Assembly (NCBI RefSeq): GCF_900005765.1
Contig: NC_041690.1
Span: forward strand, 620,001 to 684,000
Length of the DNA stretch: 64,000 nucleotides
Direction: 5' to 3'
From: Plasmodium relictum
Taxonomy: Eukaryota; Apicomplexa; Aconoidasida; Haemosporida; Plasmodiidae
Both the position numbers and the translations under genes were made by a program. Below are positions 1 to 10,700 of the stretch, one piece after another (the first letter of the stretch is position 1; each line of letters starts with the position of its first letter). Under the pieces are notes generated by a model, which worked only from the letters and a program-made list of their open reading frames with translations, made no database searches and was not told the origin of the DNA.

Positions 1-1593
1 CCTTCAAGTGAAGTGTATAGTTTACAAATAGATCCGAAAAAACCTTTAAAAGTTTCTGTAATAGAGGGAAATAAAAAAGGGTTATGGAATTTTTTTAAAT
101 CAACAATTGGATTTTTAATATTAGTAGCAGCAGCGAGTGTATATTTAGAAGGAGTTTCACAAAATGTGCAAAAAGGAATAGGGGTAGTAAATAAAAAAAT
201 AATTCCCGTAGAAAATGTTAAGGTAACTTTTGCAGATGTAAAGGGATGTGATGAAGTGAAAGAAGAGCTAGAAGAAATAATTGAATATTTAAAAAATTCA
301 GAAAAATTTACAAAAATTGGTGCTAAATTACCTAAAGGAATTTTATTATCAGGAGAACCAGGAACAGGAAAAACGTTAATTGCTAGAGCTATTGCTGGAG
401 AAGCAAATGTTCCCTTTCTTCAAGCATCAGGATCTGAGTTTGAAGAAATGTTTGTTGGAGTTGGAGCAAGGAGAATAAGAGAACTTTTCCAAGCTGCCAA
501 GAAGCATGCCCCATGTATTGTATTTATTGATGAAATAGATGCTGTAGGATCAAAAAGAAGTAATAGAGATAATAGTGCAGTAAGAATGACTCTTAACCAG
601 TTGTTGGTAGAGTTAGATGGATTTGAACAAAACGAGGGAATTGTTGTAATATGTGCTACAAACTTTCCTCAAAGCTTAGATAAGGCATTAGTGAGACCAG
701 GAAGATTAGATAAAACTATTGTAGTTCCGTTACCTGATATAAAAGGAAGGTATGAAATTTTAAAAATGTACAGTAGTAAAATTCTGTTATCGGACGACGT
801 AGATTTACACGTTTTATCTAGAAGAACAGTTGGCATGACTGGTGCTGATTTAAATAATATCTTAAACATAGCAGCTATCAAGTGCTCTGTTGAAGGAAAA
901 AAGTCAGTAGATATGAATTCTATAGAGCAAGCTTTTGATAGGGTTGTTGTAGGATTACAAAGAAAATCTCCTTTAAATGAAGAAGAAAAAAATATTACAG
1001 CTTATCATGAAGGTGGTCATACACTAGTTAATATTTATACAAAGGGATCTGATCCTGTCCATAAAGCAACTATCATGCCAAGAGGAATGTCATTGGGAGT
1101 CACTTGGAAAATACCAATTAGTGACAAGTATAGTCAAAAAATTAAGGATGTCCAAAGTGAAATAGATGTATTAATGGGTGGCTTAGTTTCTGAAGAAATA
1201 ATTTTTGGAAAAAATAATGTTACGACAGGTTGTTCAAGTGATTTACAAAAAGCTACACACATAGCACAATCTCTTGTTATGAATTACGGGGTTGGTATAA
1301 ATGAAGAAAATATATCTATGTTTTTACAAGATAAAAAAAACATTAGTGAAGAAATGAAAATTAAGATAGATAAATCTGTTCAAAGAATATTATTAGATTC
1401 TTACAATAGAGCTAAGAATGTTTTAAATCAACACATTGATGAATTGCATAGAATTGCTTCAGCTTTAGTTGAATATGAAACTTTAACAAGCGATGAAATT
1501 AAATTAGCTATACAAGGCAAATGTGACCAAATAAAAAAAAACAGAGAAATAAAACAAAAAGATTATAACTTAAAAGACAATAGAATTTCTTAA
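1..1593 (+). CDS. YME1: ATP-dependent zinc metalloprotease, YME1/FtsH family (5' truncated)
   Basis: Membrane-anchored AAA+ protease expected in the mitochondrial inner membrane, where i-AAA enzymes degrade misfolded membrane proteins. The frame is open from base 1, and the first candidate start in frame is only a GTG at 13, so the true N-terminus lies upstream. Visible in order: one hydrophobic segment (about residues 35-55 of the visible part), Walker A GEPGTGKT, Walker B CIVFIDEID, a second region of homology ending VRPGRLD, then the protease domain with zinc motif HEGGH (HEXXH) and the downstream Asp ligand in TGCSSDLQKAT. A single TM before the AAA module points to the i-AAA (YME1) rather than the m-AAA type. 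The usual FtsH motif is HEAGH; here Gly replaces Ala, which leaves both His and the Glu intact. The C-terminus is Lys/Asn-rich and parasite-like. Family assignment is firm; the subtype is inference. Confidence 0.93.
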   Translation, partial: PSSEVYSLQIDPKKPLKVSVIEGNKKGLWNFFKSTIGFLILVAAASVYLEGVSQNVQKGIGVVNKKIIPVENVKVTFADVKGCDEVKEELEEIIEYLKNSEKFTKIGAKLPKGILLSGEPGTGKTLIARAIAGEANVPFLQASGSEFEEMFVGVGARRIRELFQAAKKHAPCIVFIDEIDAVGSKRSNRDNSAVRMTLNQLLVELDGFEQNEGIVVICATNFPQSLDKALVRPGRLDKTIVVPLPDIKGRYEILKMYSSKILLSDDVDLHVLSRRTVGMTGADLNNILNIAAIKCSVEGKKSVDMNSIEQAFDRVVVGLQRKSPLNEEEKNITAYHEGGHTLVNIYTKGSDPVHKATIMPRGMSLGVTWKIPISDKYSQKIKDVQSEIDVLMGGLVSEEIIFGKNNVTTGCSSDLQKATHIAQSLVMNYGVGINEENISMFLQDKKNISEEMKIKIDKSVQRILLDSYNRAKNVLNQHIDELHRIASALVEYETLTSDEIKLAIQGKCDQIKKNREIKQKDYNLKDNRIS

Positions 1594-2720
1594 TTTATAT
1601 ATATAAAAAAAAAATATACATATATCTATGTATCCATTTGTTATAATATGAATAATTTTATTATGTTTTATTTTTTTCATCATGTAAATTTTTTTTTTTT
1701 ATGTTATTTACTTTTATTATAATTTTACTGAATTTATTTTATTTTTTAAAATCATTATTTTATGCATATTTTTTTTTCTTCATTTTTTTTTTTTGCAACT
1801 TATTAAAATATCCATATATAAATGTACACATGTATTCTTTGCTATATTATAATGCTGATTTTATCTAAATTTCCTATTTGGTTTTTTTTTTTTTACTTTT
1901 TTGAAAATATTTAGTAAATATATTTTAATATTATTTTGCTTTTAATAAAAAAAAAAAAATAAATATGATAATTTTTCTAAAGCATATACACTTGTTTATT
2001 AACTTGTTCAATTTTTTTTTTATTTTAATTAATTAAATTAATAAATATATTATTTCTATATATATATGAAATGTGTTACCTTTTTTTTTTTTTAATATAT
2101 CTAAACCTTTTATTTCTTCTCATTTTTAAAAAATATGTTTTTTTTCTTTTTATAATTTAATTTTTTTTTTTTATGTAAAGTATCCAGAATAAGAAAGAAT
2201 AAAAAAAAAATTTTATAATAAGTTCTTTTTTTTTTGAAATATGTAATTTTACAATATAAATTACATAACAATTTAGAAAATACGTAAATTTAATTGCAGT
2301 ATCAAAAAAGTATATATACATTTTACTATCTTATTGGTTAAAAATGCAACATTTACATAAATATTTTTTTTGTATTTTCATAAAAATACTCCATCAAAAA
2401 ACATTAGATATTTTTGCTAGATATTTTTATAACTTTGTTCAATAGAATTTTCAGAATTTCATATGTATATAAATATATTTTAATTAAACTATTTTGTACG
2501 TTCTATTACATTTTATTAAAAAAAAGAACCTAAATTTTTTTTTTAATGTTGAGTATTTACTTTATCTTCACTTTAATATGCTTTTTTTATAGTTCTTTCT
2601 TTTTACACGTTAATAATTTCTTCTCTAAAAGGTGATAAAATATGAAAGAATTAATAAAAGTCAATAAAAAAATTTTGTATAAATTTAAAGACTATCAGTG
2701 CTTATCAAGGCAATATATAC
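1594..2720. other. Intergenic, poly-T/AT-rich, 3' flanks of two convergent genes
   Basis: Homopolymer T and A runs and AT repeats between the protease stop and the 3' end of the EFCAB10-like gene. Short open frames (for example 2343-2444 and 2642-2737 on the plus strand, 33 and 31 codons) are the size expected by chance at this base composition. No RNA gene is recognised. Confidence 0.6.
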
Positions 2721-3514
2721 TTATAAAATATATTTAATTAAAATTATTATATAAAAAATTATTTCTAACGCATAAGATGTAAATATTTCTAAATCAACAT
2801 TGTCTTTAATTTCTGTTTTCTCCATATATTCTCTTTGTTTGTTATTTAATAAAAATTGATTTAATCCTTAAGAAATTAAAAAAGGTTATATAATGTGAAG
2901 ATTATAAAATAAAAAGTTAAAGTAAACATATAATACCCAAAATGCATTTATCTTTGGTTATATATTTGTTGTTTTCTAAATTAATAAAAGTGTATACTGT
3001 TTCTATGTCTTTTTTATTAAATACATTTTTTATTTTCTTCTAATAATAAAAATTTATAAAAAATTATATATATATATATATATATACATTTATATTTTTA
3101 ATGTAAAGATATTAAATATATATTTATTATTTTTTTTTATCTTTTTTTCTTATTCTTTTAAATTTTCTACAATTTATTTTTATATTTTTATTTGTACTTC
3201 CTTTTCTAATTTTTTTAGTTCATCAATAATAGACATTATAATATTCTTAGGCTTTTTGAAATATATATAACCTAATAACCCCTTTTTAATTAGAATAGTA
3301 TTATTTATTAAAAAAGAAAACATATAAATTTATTTTATTTTTTATTTTTTAATACCTCAAATATTTCTATTAATTTTTTGTTTCTAATATATTCAAGGTT
3401 CTCTACAAAAATTATATAGAAAAAAAAGAAAAAATGCACTTTTTTTTTGTATGTTACATAATAATATAAGTAAATGAATATACGAGTATTTTTTTATTTT
3501 AAAATACCATTCAT
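2721..3514 (-). CDS. EFCAB10-like protein: RIIalpha-type docking domain plus degenerate EF-hand (5 exons)
   Basis: A hidden spliced gene. Exons on the minus strand: 3514-3508 (ATGAATG), 3402-3356, 3281-3198, 3039-2937, 2866-2721, joined by introns starting gtattt, gtatta, gtacaa, gtatta and ending AG. The lengths sum to 387 nt, an exact frame of 128 residues. The N-terminal ~45 residues follow the RIIalpha dimerisation/docking pattern (NLEYIRNKKLIEIFEGLL, then FKKPKNI), as in RIIAD1 and EFCAB10. The next exon reads DIETVYTFINLENNKYITKD, an EF-hand-like helix-loop-helix with Asn at position 1, Lys at 6 and Lys at 12, so probably not calcium binding. This order and length match EFCAB10, a small protein of ciliated organisms, which suggests a role in the microgamete axoneme; that is inference. 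The last exon may end at 2721 or be spliced at a GTTAGA just after TSYA. It lies between the protease and V-ATPase d, which are on the other strand. Confidence 0.72.
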
Positions 3515-5438
3515 TTTGTTTATGTTTATTTATTAAATCTTATTTATATTAGAGAAAAAAATTAGTATTTAAATTATAATTATATGCTTAAAATATTTAA
3601 ATATTGATAACTTTTTTTAATATTTATTTTTTCCTCAAATATTTACTTATATATATCACATATGCAATAGTGAAAAATTAATTTTTAAACAAAAAATAAT
3701 TATTACTTAAAATATATATTTTCATAGAAAAAGAAAATTATTTTATTCTGAAATTAAAATTTTTTTTTTATGATACTATAAGAAGAATATATAATTTATT
3801 ACGTAAGTTTTGTGTCTTGAGTACATTTTTATTATTATAAGGATAAGTATTTTAAAATGTGTCTAAAAATTAAGAAAAAAATATAAAAAGCATAGATTCT
3901 TTTTTAATTTTAAAAATTAGATAAAAACTAAAAACTTAAAGTTGATTATATAAATTTCTTTTTTTTTATTTATAATAAAAAAGAAATATGAATCTATCTT
4001 ATAAAAGTATGCAGCTTAGACGAAAAACATTTTAAAACTATCTTTTATTTTTATTTTTTTATTTTTTAATATTTAAAAATTAAATAACAAAATAGTAATA
4101 AAAAACAACTTAAATTATAAACTAGTAAACAAGTATTGTAAAAAAACATATTGCAATTTTTATAGAAGATTAATAAATGGTACTATCCTAAACTTTTATT
4201 CTATTTTATTCTATTTATTTTTTTTTTTTTTTTGAATCTCTATTTTAAATAAACTATAAAAATTATTCCAGTCTTTTTGAGAGAAAATATTGCAATATGT
4301 CAATTTTAATTAGAAGAAAATGTAACTCAATTTAAAAAATATACCAGCTTTTTTTTTTTTTTTCTAATAAGCATTATCCTTTTCACATTTTAACTACATT
4401 TTAGATGAACAAAATGCTAGAATGAGATTCGGAACAAAAGCATGCAAGGCCAGACAAAATAATATATTTTTTTTTTAAAAATATTTGCCAAAAAGGAGAA
4501 ATTAATTTTAATTTATATACATTTTATTTTTTACTTTTTTATTTTGTATTTATTTATAATTTTTTTTTTTTTTTTGAACACAGTTAAGAGAAAAAAAAAA
4601 AAAAAGGGTTTTATTGAATATAATAATTCTTTAAATAATGAAAAAGTAATTAAAATGAATTTTAAAACATTTGTAAATAATTTATTATCTTATGAAAATT
4701 GCTTGATTTTTTAAATAATTCAAAAATATATGAAATATATGAGATTTATGAAAAAAAAAAAATATATAAAATAAATTAAAATTTATAGTTATATTTTTCA
4801 ATTTTTTTTTTTTTTTTTTTTTTTTATAATATATATATACATATATAAATGTATAAAATAATATGAACATATATTTAAAATAAAAAAAATCATGTATGGA
4901 CTTATATATAGAAAATTAAAATATATCACTTTATTTTGAATATATATAAATATCATTTATTTTATTTTTTTATTTTTAATTTTAAGTGTAATTAAAATAT
5001 TTAAATTTTAATTTTCTCTATTATTATACTAGAGAAAAAAAAATAGATGTTATTGCACACAAAGCAAAGAAAGTTTTTAAGATTTATTTGGAGTTTAAAT
5101 GATTTTTTACTAGCGTTATTTTGTTGAAATACTTTGCATTATATTTTTAAGAAAATTACTGAAATAAAGTATATGTTATAGGATGTTTTATAATTAGGAA
5201 TCATTTTTATATTGAAAGAGTATTACGACATGAACTTATGAAAAAATATAATAATTATAATATACTATTAAATAAAACTAATACAAGGGAAGAATAATCT
5301 ATATGCGTGTATAAATTACTTGTTATATTATTTAACTTTTAAGAAGAGTCAAATTATATATTGTATAGTTATAGAGCTAAATATATTTTTCCTTAAATGC
5401 AATTATAGTTTTTTTTTTTTTTTTCATTTTTTTTAAAA
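3515..5438. other. Intergenic region: divergent promoters, one GC-rich island
   Basis: This separates the divergent EFCAB10-like gene and V-ATPase d, so it should hold both promoters. It is mostly poly-T and poly-A with no convincing coding frame. The only clear departure from background is the GC-rich island at 4402-4455, listed separately. The last ~400 bases form the leader of the V-ATPase gene and end in a T-run just before its ATG. Confidence 0.55.
4402..4476 (+). ncRNA. Candidate small structured RNA (unknown class)
   Basis: 54 bases of about 40% G+C sit in surroundings near 15%. They contain a 5-bp stem ATGCT (4414-4418)/AGCAT (4439-4443) enclosing GAGATTCGG, then GCAAGGCCAGACA, and end in a ten-T run (4467-4476) that could stop RNA polymerase III. 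An ACA triplet near the 3' end would fit an H/ACA snoRNA, but no convincing H box or guide hairpins are seen, and it does not match the U1-U6, SRP or tRNA patterns I know. All frames are short. Confidence 0.25.
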
Positions 5439-6587
5439 ATGGAATTATGTTTTTATAATTCAAAAAATGGATATTTAGAAGCTTTACTAAGAGGATTTCG
5501 TAGCAGTTTTCTAACACCAGAAGAATATAAAAAATTGACAGAAGTAGATACGTTAGAAGATTTAAAATCGGTTTTAGAAGATACCGATTATGGTTCATTT
5601 ATGATGGATGAACCATCCCCAATTGCAGTTACAACTATTGCTCAGAAATGTAAAGAAAAGATGGCACATGAATTCAATTATATAAGGGCTCAAGCAGAAG
5701 AACCATTAAGAACATTTTTAGATTATATTGCAAAGGAAAAAATGATTGATAATGTTATAAGTTTAATACAAGGAACATTAAATAAAAAATCCGCTGAAGA
5801 ATTATTATATCGAGTTGATCCACTTGGTTATTTTCCGCAAATGAAAGCTATTACTGCAATGGACGTTAAAAATTCCTATGATGACGTCCTAAAAGTGTTG
5901 TTAATTGAAACCCCTATTGGATCATATTTTGATAAATATCTCTCATGTAATGCATCAAATGAAAAAAATAATGTATCTACTATACTTAATGATATAGATA
6001 TTGAAATTTTAAGAAATACCTTAAAAAAAGCATGGTTAGAAGACTTTTATGGTTTTATAAAAAAATTGGGAGGAAAAACAGAAGAAGTTATGGGTCATAT
6101 ATTAAAACGTGTAGCAGATTTTCGTGTTTTGACAGTGACTTTAAACACTATCAATTCTAGTTTAAGTCTTGAATTACAAAAAGATAGAAATGATATGTTT
6201 CCATGTTTTGGCTATTTGTATCCTGAAGGAACAGATAGAATTAGAAAATGCTGGAATAACGAAACTGTTCAAGCAGCTCTGGAACATTACCCTATATATT
6301 ATGATTTATATGAAGAATGTAAACAATTTTACATAAAAAATGAAAATATGAATGAAAACAAAGTTTTAGACCATAAAATTAAATCATTAGAAGATTTATT
6401 ATACGTGAAACTTGTTAAATTATGTGAAACCGCTTTTGATCAGCATTGCAATTTTGGTATATTTTATGCCTGGGTAAAATTAAAAGAACAAGAAATTAGA
6501 AACATTGTATGGATTTCTGATATGATTTTAATGAATAGAAAAGATTGTATAGATAGTATTATTCCAATATTTGAACCTCAAGTATAA
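5439..6587 (+). CDS. V-type proton ATPase subunit d (V0 AC39/ATP6V0D)
   Basis: Subunit d of the membrane V0 sector, which couples the central rotor of V1 to the c-ring and is needed for acidification of the parasite's vacuolar compartments and for proton pumping at its plasma membrane. The 382 residues compare with about 350 in animals and yeast. The N-terminus carries the family blocks GYLEALLRGFRSSFL, TLEDLKSVLEDTDYG and KMIDNVISLIQGTL; the C-terminal part keeps the AFDQHCNFGIFYAWVKLKEQE block that ends the family. It is a single exon starting with ATG after a T-run and an AAAA context. No membrane segment is expected, since the subunit is peripheral. A short Asn/Lys insert (residues ~165-180, SNEKNNVST) is the only parasite-style expansion. 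It is transcribed away from the EFCAB10-like gene and converges on UIS2. Confidence 0.96.
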   Translation: MELCFYNSKNGYLEALLRGFRSSFLTPEEYKKLTEVDTLEDLKSVLEDTDYGSFMMDEPSPIAVTTIAQKCKEKMAHEFNYIRAQAEEPLRTFLDYIAKEKMIDNVISLIQGTLNKKSAEELLYRVDPLGYFPQMKAITAMDVKNSYDDVLKVLLIETPIGSYFDKYLSCNASNEKNNVSTILNDIDIEILRNTLKKAWLEDFYGFIKKLGGKTEEVMGHILKRVADFRVLTVTLNTINSSLSLELQKDRNDMFPCFGYLYPEGTDRIRKCWNNETVQAALEHYPIYYDLYEECKQFYIKNENMNENKVLDHKIKSLEDLLYVKLVKLCETAFDQHCNFGIFYAWVKLKEQEIRNIVWISDMILMNRKDCIDSIIPIFEPQV

Positions 6588-7786
6588 TGTTTATATAATT
6601 TTTAAAAATATTGAAATATAAATACTTTTAGATACATAAACATATATGTATCTATTGCAAATGTTATAGAACTTTTTTTTAATTTTGCATCTCTTAAAAT
6701 ATATTATCTCAAAAAGAAAAAAAGAATATTTCTTCTTCAACAATTTACTTAAATTTTTATTATAAATTTTGTTCATTAATTTTTTTTTTTAAGTATTAAA
6801 GGTTAATGATTATATATATAAATATACATTGTATAACTTATTTCACACAATATATATATAATTCATAAAGATACGTCTTCATTTTTTTTTATTTTTTTTT
6901 GTTATTTTTTCTCATTTATTTATTTTCAATGCATACGTGCTACCATATATATATATATATATATTTTAAATTACCATGTTTTTTAATTTATAGCTATTTT
7001 TTTATGTTTTTATTTTGTAATTTGTATGAATAAGTACTAATTTAAAAAAAATTTATTAAATCTATTGATTTTTTTCTAAATTATAAATATTTTAACGTCA
7101 AAAAAAAAATTGCAAAAAATAACCCTTAATCTTTTTTATATATAAATGGAGTTTATTTAGACATTCTAAAAAATTTTCAGTTAAATTATTGTGATATAAA
7201 AAAGACGCTTCCACATTAAGGAATGTAAAATGTATTATTAAAAAAGAATAATAATAAAGTATGTTTTTTTACCTTTGTTATTATACATAAAGGATATATA
7301 TATTTTATTAATCTTTAGTTTCTAAAACTATTATTATTTATATATATATATTTTAACAAAAATTAATTATTTTGCTTTATAAGGTTTTAAAAGAAACATT
7401 TAAAGAATTTTAAAAAAATTTGATCAATAGTTTTACAAAAACTAGAAAATTAAAAAGGTGTAAAATATGTATAAAAAAAAAAAAGGAAATATGAATTACA
7501 ATAAAAAGTAAAATACAAAAAATAGTCATCATTAAAATTGCTTATAAACAACATAAAAACATAAAAAAAAAATAAAATATTTATATTTATTTCTTTTTTA
7601 AAATTTTTTTAAAATATGCAATAAATATTAAATAAAAAATATGCCTGTGGCTTTTGTAAAAATAAAAATACAAAAATTTAAGGTAATTATTTAATTAAAA
7701 TGAGAATAATTTGAAATTATAAAAATTTATAATTTTACAAACAAATTTGAAATTATATATATTATATTAAAAAAAACATAGTAAAA
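6588..7786. other. Convergent intergenic region, 3' flanks of V-ATPase d and UIS2
   Basis: AT repeats (for example 6943-6964) and poly-T/poly-A runs. No coding frame, RNA gene or conserved-looking island was seen on either strand. Confidence 0.6.
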
Positions 7787-10700
7787 TTATATAGAAATTT
7801 TTTGAAGTTCATCTTTTAACTTCATTATTTCTGCATGTAATTTATTAATTAAGTGAAAAAAAAGTTTTTTTTTTCCTACTCCCCCAAGGTTGTTAGCTAC
7901 CCTTTTAATTTCTGGTGCCAATTCAATGCATAAATGAAAAAAAGTTTTTTTAGGTTCTATATTCATAATAAAATTTGAAGATGTAACTTCTTTTATAATT
8001 TTTTTTTCTAATTCTATATTTAAAGAATATTTATTTTCATCATATATTTTAAGAGAACCTAACATTAATAAAATATAATTTTGATTTGATAATTTACTTT
8101 CTTTTACTACTAAATTTCTAAATTGTTTATACGTTTCTTTCTCTAACATGGGTTCTTCTTTATTTGTTCCTTCTTTTTCTTCTTCTTTTACTTTTTGTTG
8201 TCCTTGTTCTTGTTGTTCTTGTTGTCCTTGTTGTCCTTGTTGTCCTTGTTCTTGTTGTCCTTGTTGTTCTTGTTCTTGTGGTTCTTCTCCTTGTTCTTTT
8301 TGTTGTTCCTGTTCTTCTTCTTCTTCTTCTCCATCCTCTTTCTCTTCTTTGGTTTTTAATTCTGTTTGTTCTAATTCATTATTTTTCTTATTTTCTTCCA
8401 TTTCTACTTTTCTTTTCAAATATAATTTAATTTTATTTATATAATCTTCTAATATTATATCATTACCTACTTGTTTTTGTAAAAATTCTTTTTGTTCAGA
8501 TGTCATTTTTTCATAGTTCTCTACAAGAATTCCTGGGTCTACACCTAAAGATTCTATTAATTTTGAAGCGTCATCATCAACATAACTATCTTGTCCTTTT
8601 TCTTCAATTTCATCATTCTCTTCTTCACCTGAAACATTTACTCTACTATTTTCTTGTTGTATGGCTTTTTCTAAAGATGAATGAATATATTTATGAAGTT
8701 CCTTATTAAAAAAAATTTTATATTTATCTACCATTTCATACATAGTTCCTAATGTACTTATAGGTAAATTAGTAGTATACTCTGAAATATCAAACACCAA
8801 ATTATTTAAAAAAAGCAGTTGATTAAAAATATTTTTTTCCTCTTCTGTTTTCAATTTGTTCAAAATTAAATTATATTTTTCGTTATTTTCTTCAAATTCT
8901 TTAATTTTATATTTTACTAAATCAGGATTTTTTGACACAAATTCTTGTATCTTGAGTTCTAACTCTTTAATTCTATCATCTGCATAACCTTCTAAATCAT
9001 AAAACTTTTTTCTTTCATCTTTTTTATTTTTTATAACAATTTTATGACTGAGAGGTTTTCCATTCCTTCCATTTATAAATTCAGTAACAAATTCTTTTTT
9101 TGTTAATTTATGAATGCTAAATCCTATATCTGATTTATTATACCATTTAGTGTATCTATTAATGCTACATCCTTTTGGTTTTAACCCTCTGTGAATTTTT
9201 TTTAATACATAACAAGAAACAGGATAAAGTTTTCCAATAATTTTTCCAAAAAACCCTCTACTCATTTTGGAGTCATCAAATATTATTCTTGATGAAGAAC
9301 CATTAATAAATAAATTTAATTTTCCATATTTTATATATTCCATTAAATGATCATGTGCACTAAAATATCCATCAACCTTATAGGTGAATAGAAAATCCCT
9401 TATGATTTCATTAAAAGAGTGTTCTTCATAAGAAAAATTGTCAGATCTTCTTCCACTAGATATTAAAGGATGATGACCAAATACAAAAATCCAATCGCTT
9501 TCTTTTGCGCTCTCATATAATGTTTTACTTAACCAATTAAATTGTTCACGAAATGATCTGTAACTTCTTATTATAGGAAATCCAATCATTAAAGACCATG
9601 TATCAATAAAAATAAATGATGCCTTAAATTTTTCATTGCTGTTAATTTCATTATCCTGTAACGAATTAAAAGTAAATTCATAATTGACTGAATAATAGTT
9701 ATTAGGCATAAAATATCCTGGTATTTTATCAGAATAATGTTCTTGAATCTGTTCGCTAGGAAAACTAAAATAATCTTTTTCTCCCAATATAGAATAAAAT
9801 GGAATTGCTTCAAATGATTCATCAATTACTTCATCATTATCATAAAAACTATTATGAGATTCAATAAAACTATTGTAATAATTCTCATTATCATCGGCAT
9901 ATTCAGAATTTTTATTTTTATTTGGATTATCTTTATTTTTATCTTTATAGATAACTCCTTTTAGTTTTTCACTGTAAAAATCAACTATACTTTTAGCATA
10001 TGAAGGTTGGTTTTCTTGTGAATTGTTAAATTGTAATTCGTTAGTTTTTTTAAAAACAAAAAGTTTCTTTATTAATTTATGCCATTCATAACTATCATTA
10101 TGATCTTGGAATTCATTTTTTGGTATATTGTCTCCTAAATTTACAACAAAATCAGCTTTATTTTCAGCATGCCATTTTTGCATATTATCTGCTGTATTTT
10201 TTAATTCATTAAAACCAAAAAAACTTAAAAAATTTTCTAATGATACTCCTTTTTCTTTATCAAAACCATATCCAATATCTCCTACTGTCATAAAATTTAT
10301 ACTATTAGTATTACTTTTTTCAATTTTTACTGTAAAGTTTCTATTTTGCATCCAAACAGATTTTAATTTACAGTAAGTAGTTAAACAATTAGGTGGAAGA
10401 AAAGTGTCTTCTTCACTCATTTCATATTTTCCATAATATATTTTTTTTTTTTTTTCTGTATTTTCTGTGTCTGGAACATTTTTATTTATATTCTCTTCAA
10501 TTTTAAAAAACTCTTTTATTAACTTAATTTGTAAATATAATTCATCAAAAATATCATAAGAAAAAAATATTCCTATAATATTAGTATATCTAACAATGTG
10601 TTCAAAGGTAACTATACCTAATTCTTTCAAACCTTCATAAAGTTTTGAAACTACTTCATTACTATGATTTGTGGTAATATAATTTATTAATTCTATTATA

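Noticed and set aside
4402-4455. tRNA with a B-box-like GTTCCGAATC on the minus strand
   Set aside because: One extra base in the B box, no matching A box, and no cloverleaf could be drawn.
8148-8444. Plus-strand Cys/Ser-rich and Leu/Val-rich open frames
   Set aside because: Antisense shadows of the Glu/Gln/Gly tract of UIS2; no independent start context or splice logic.
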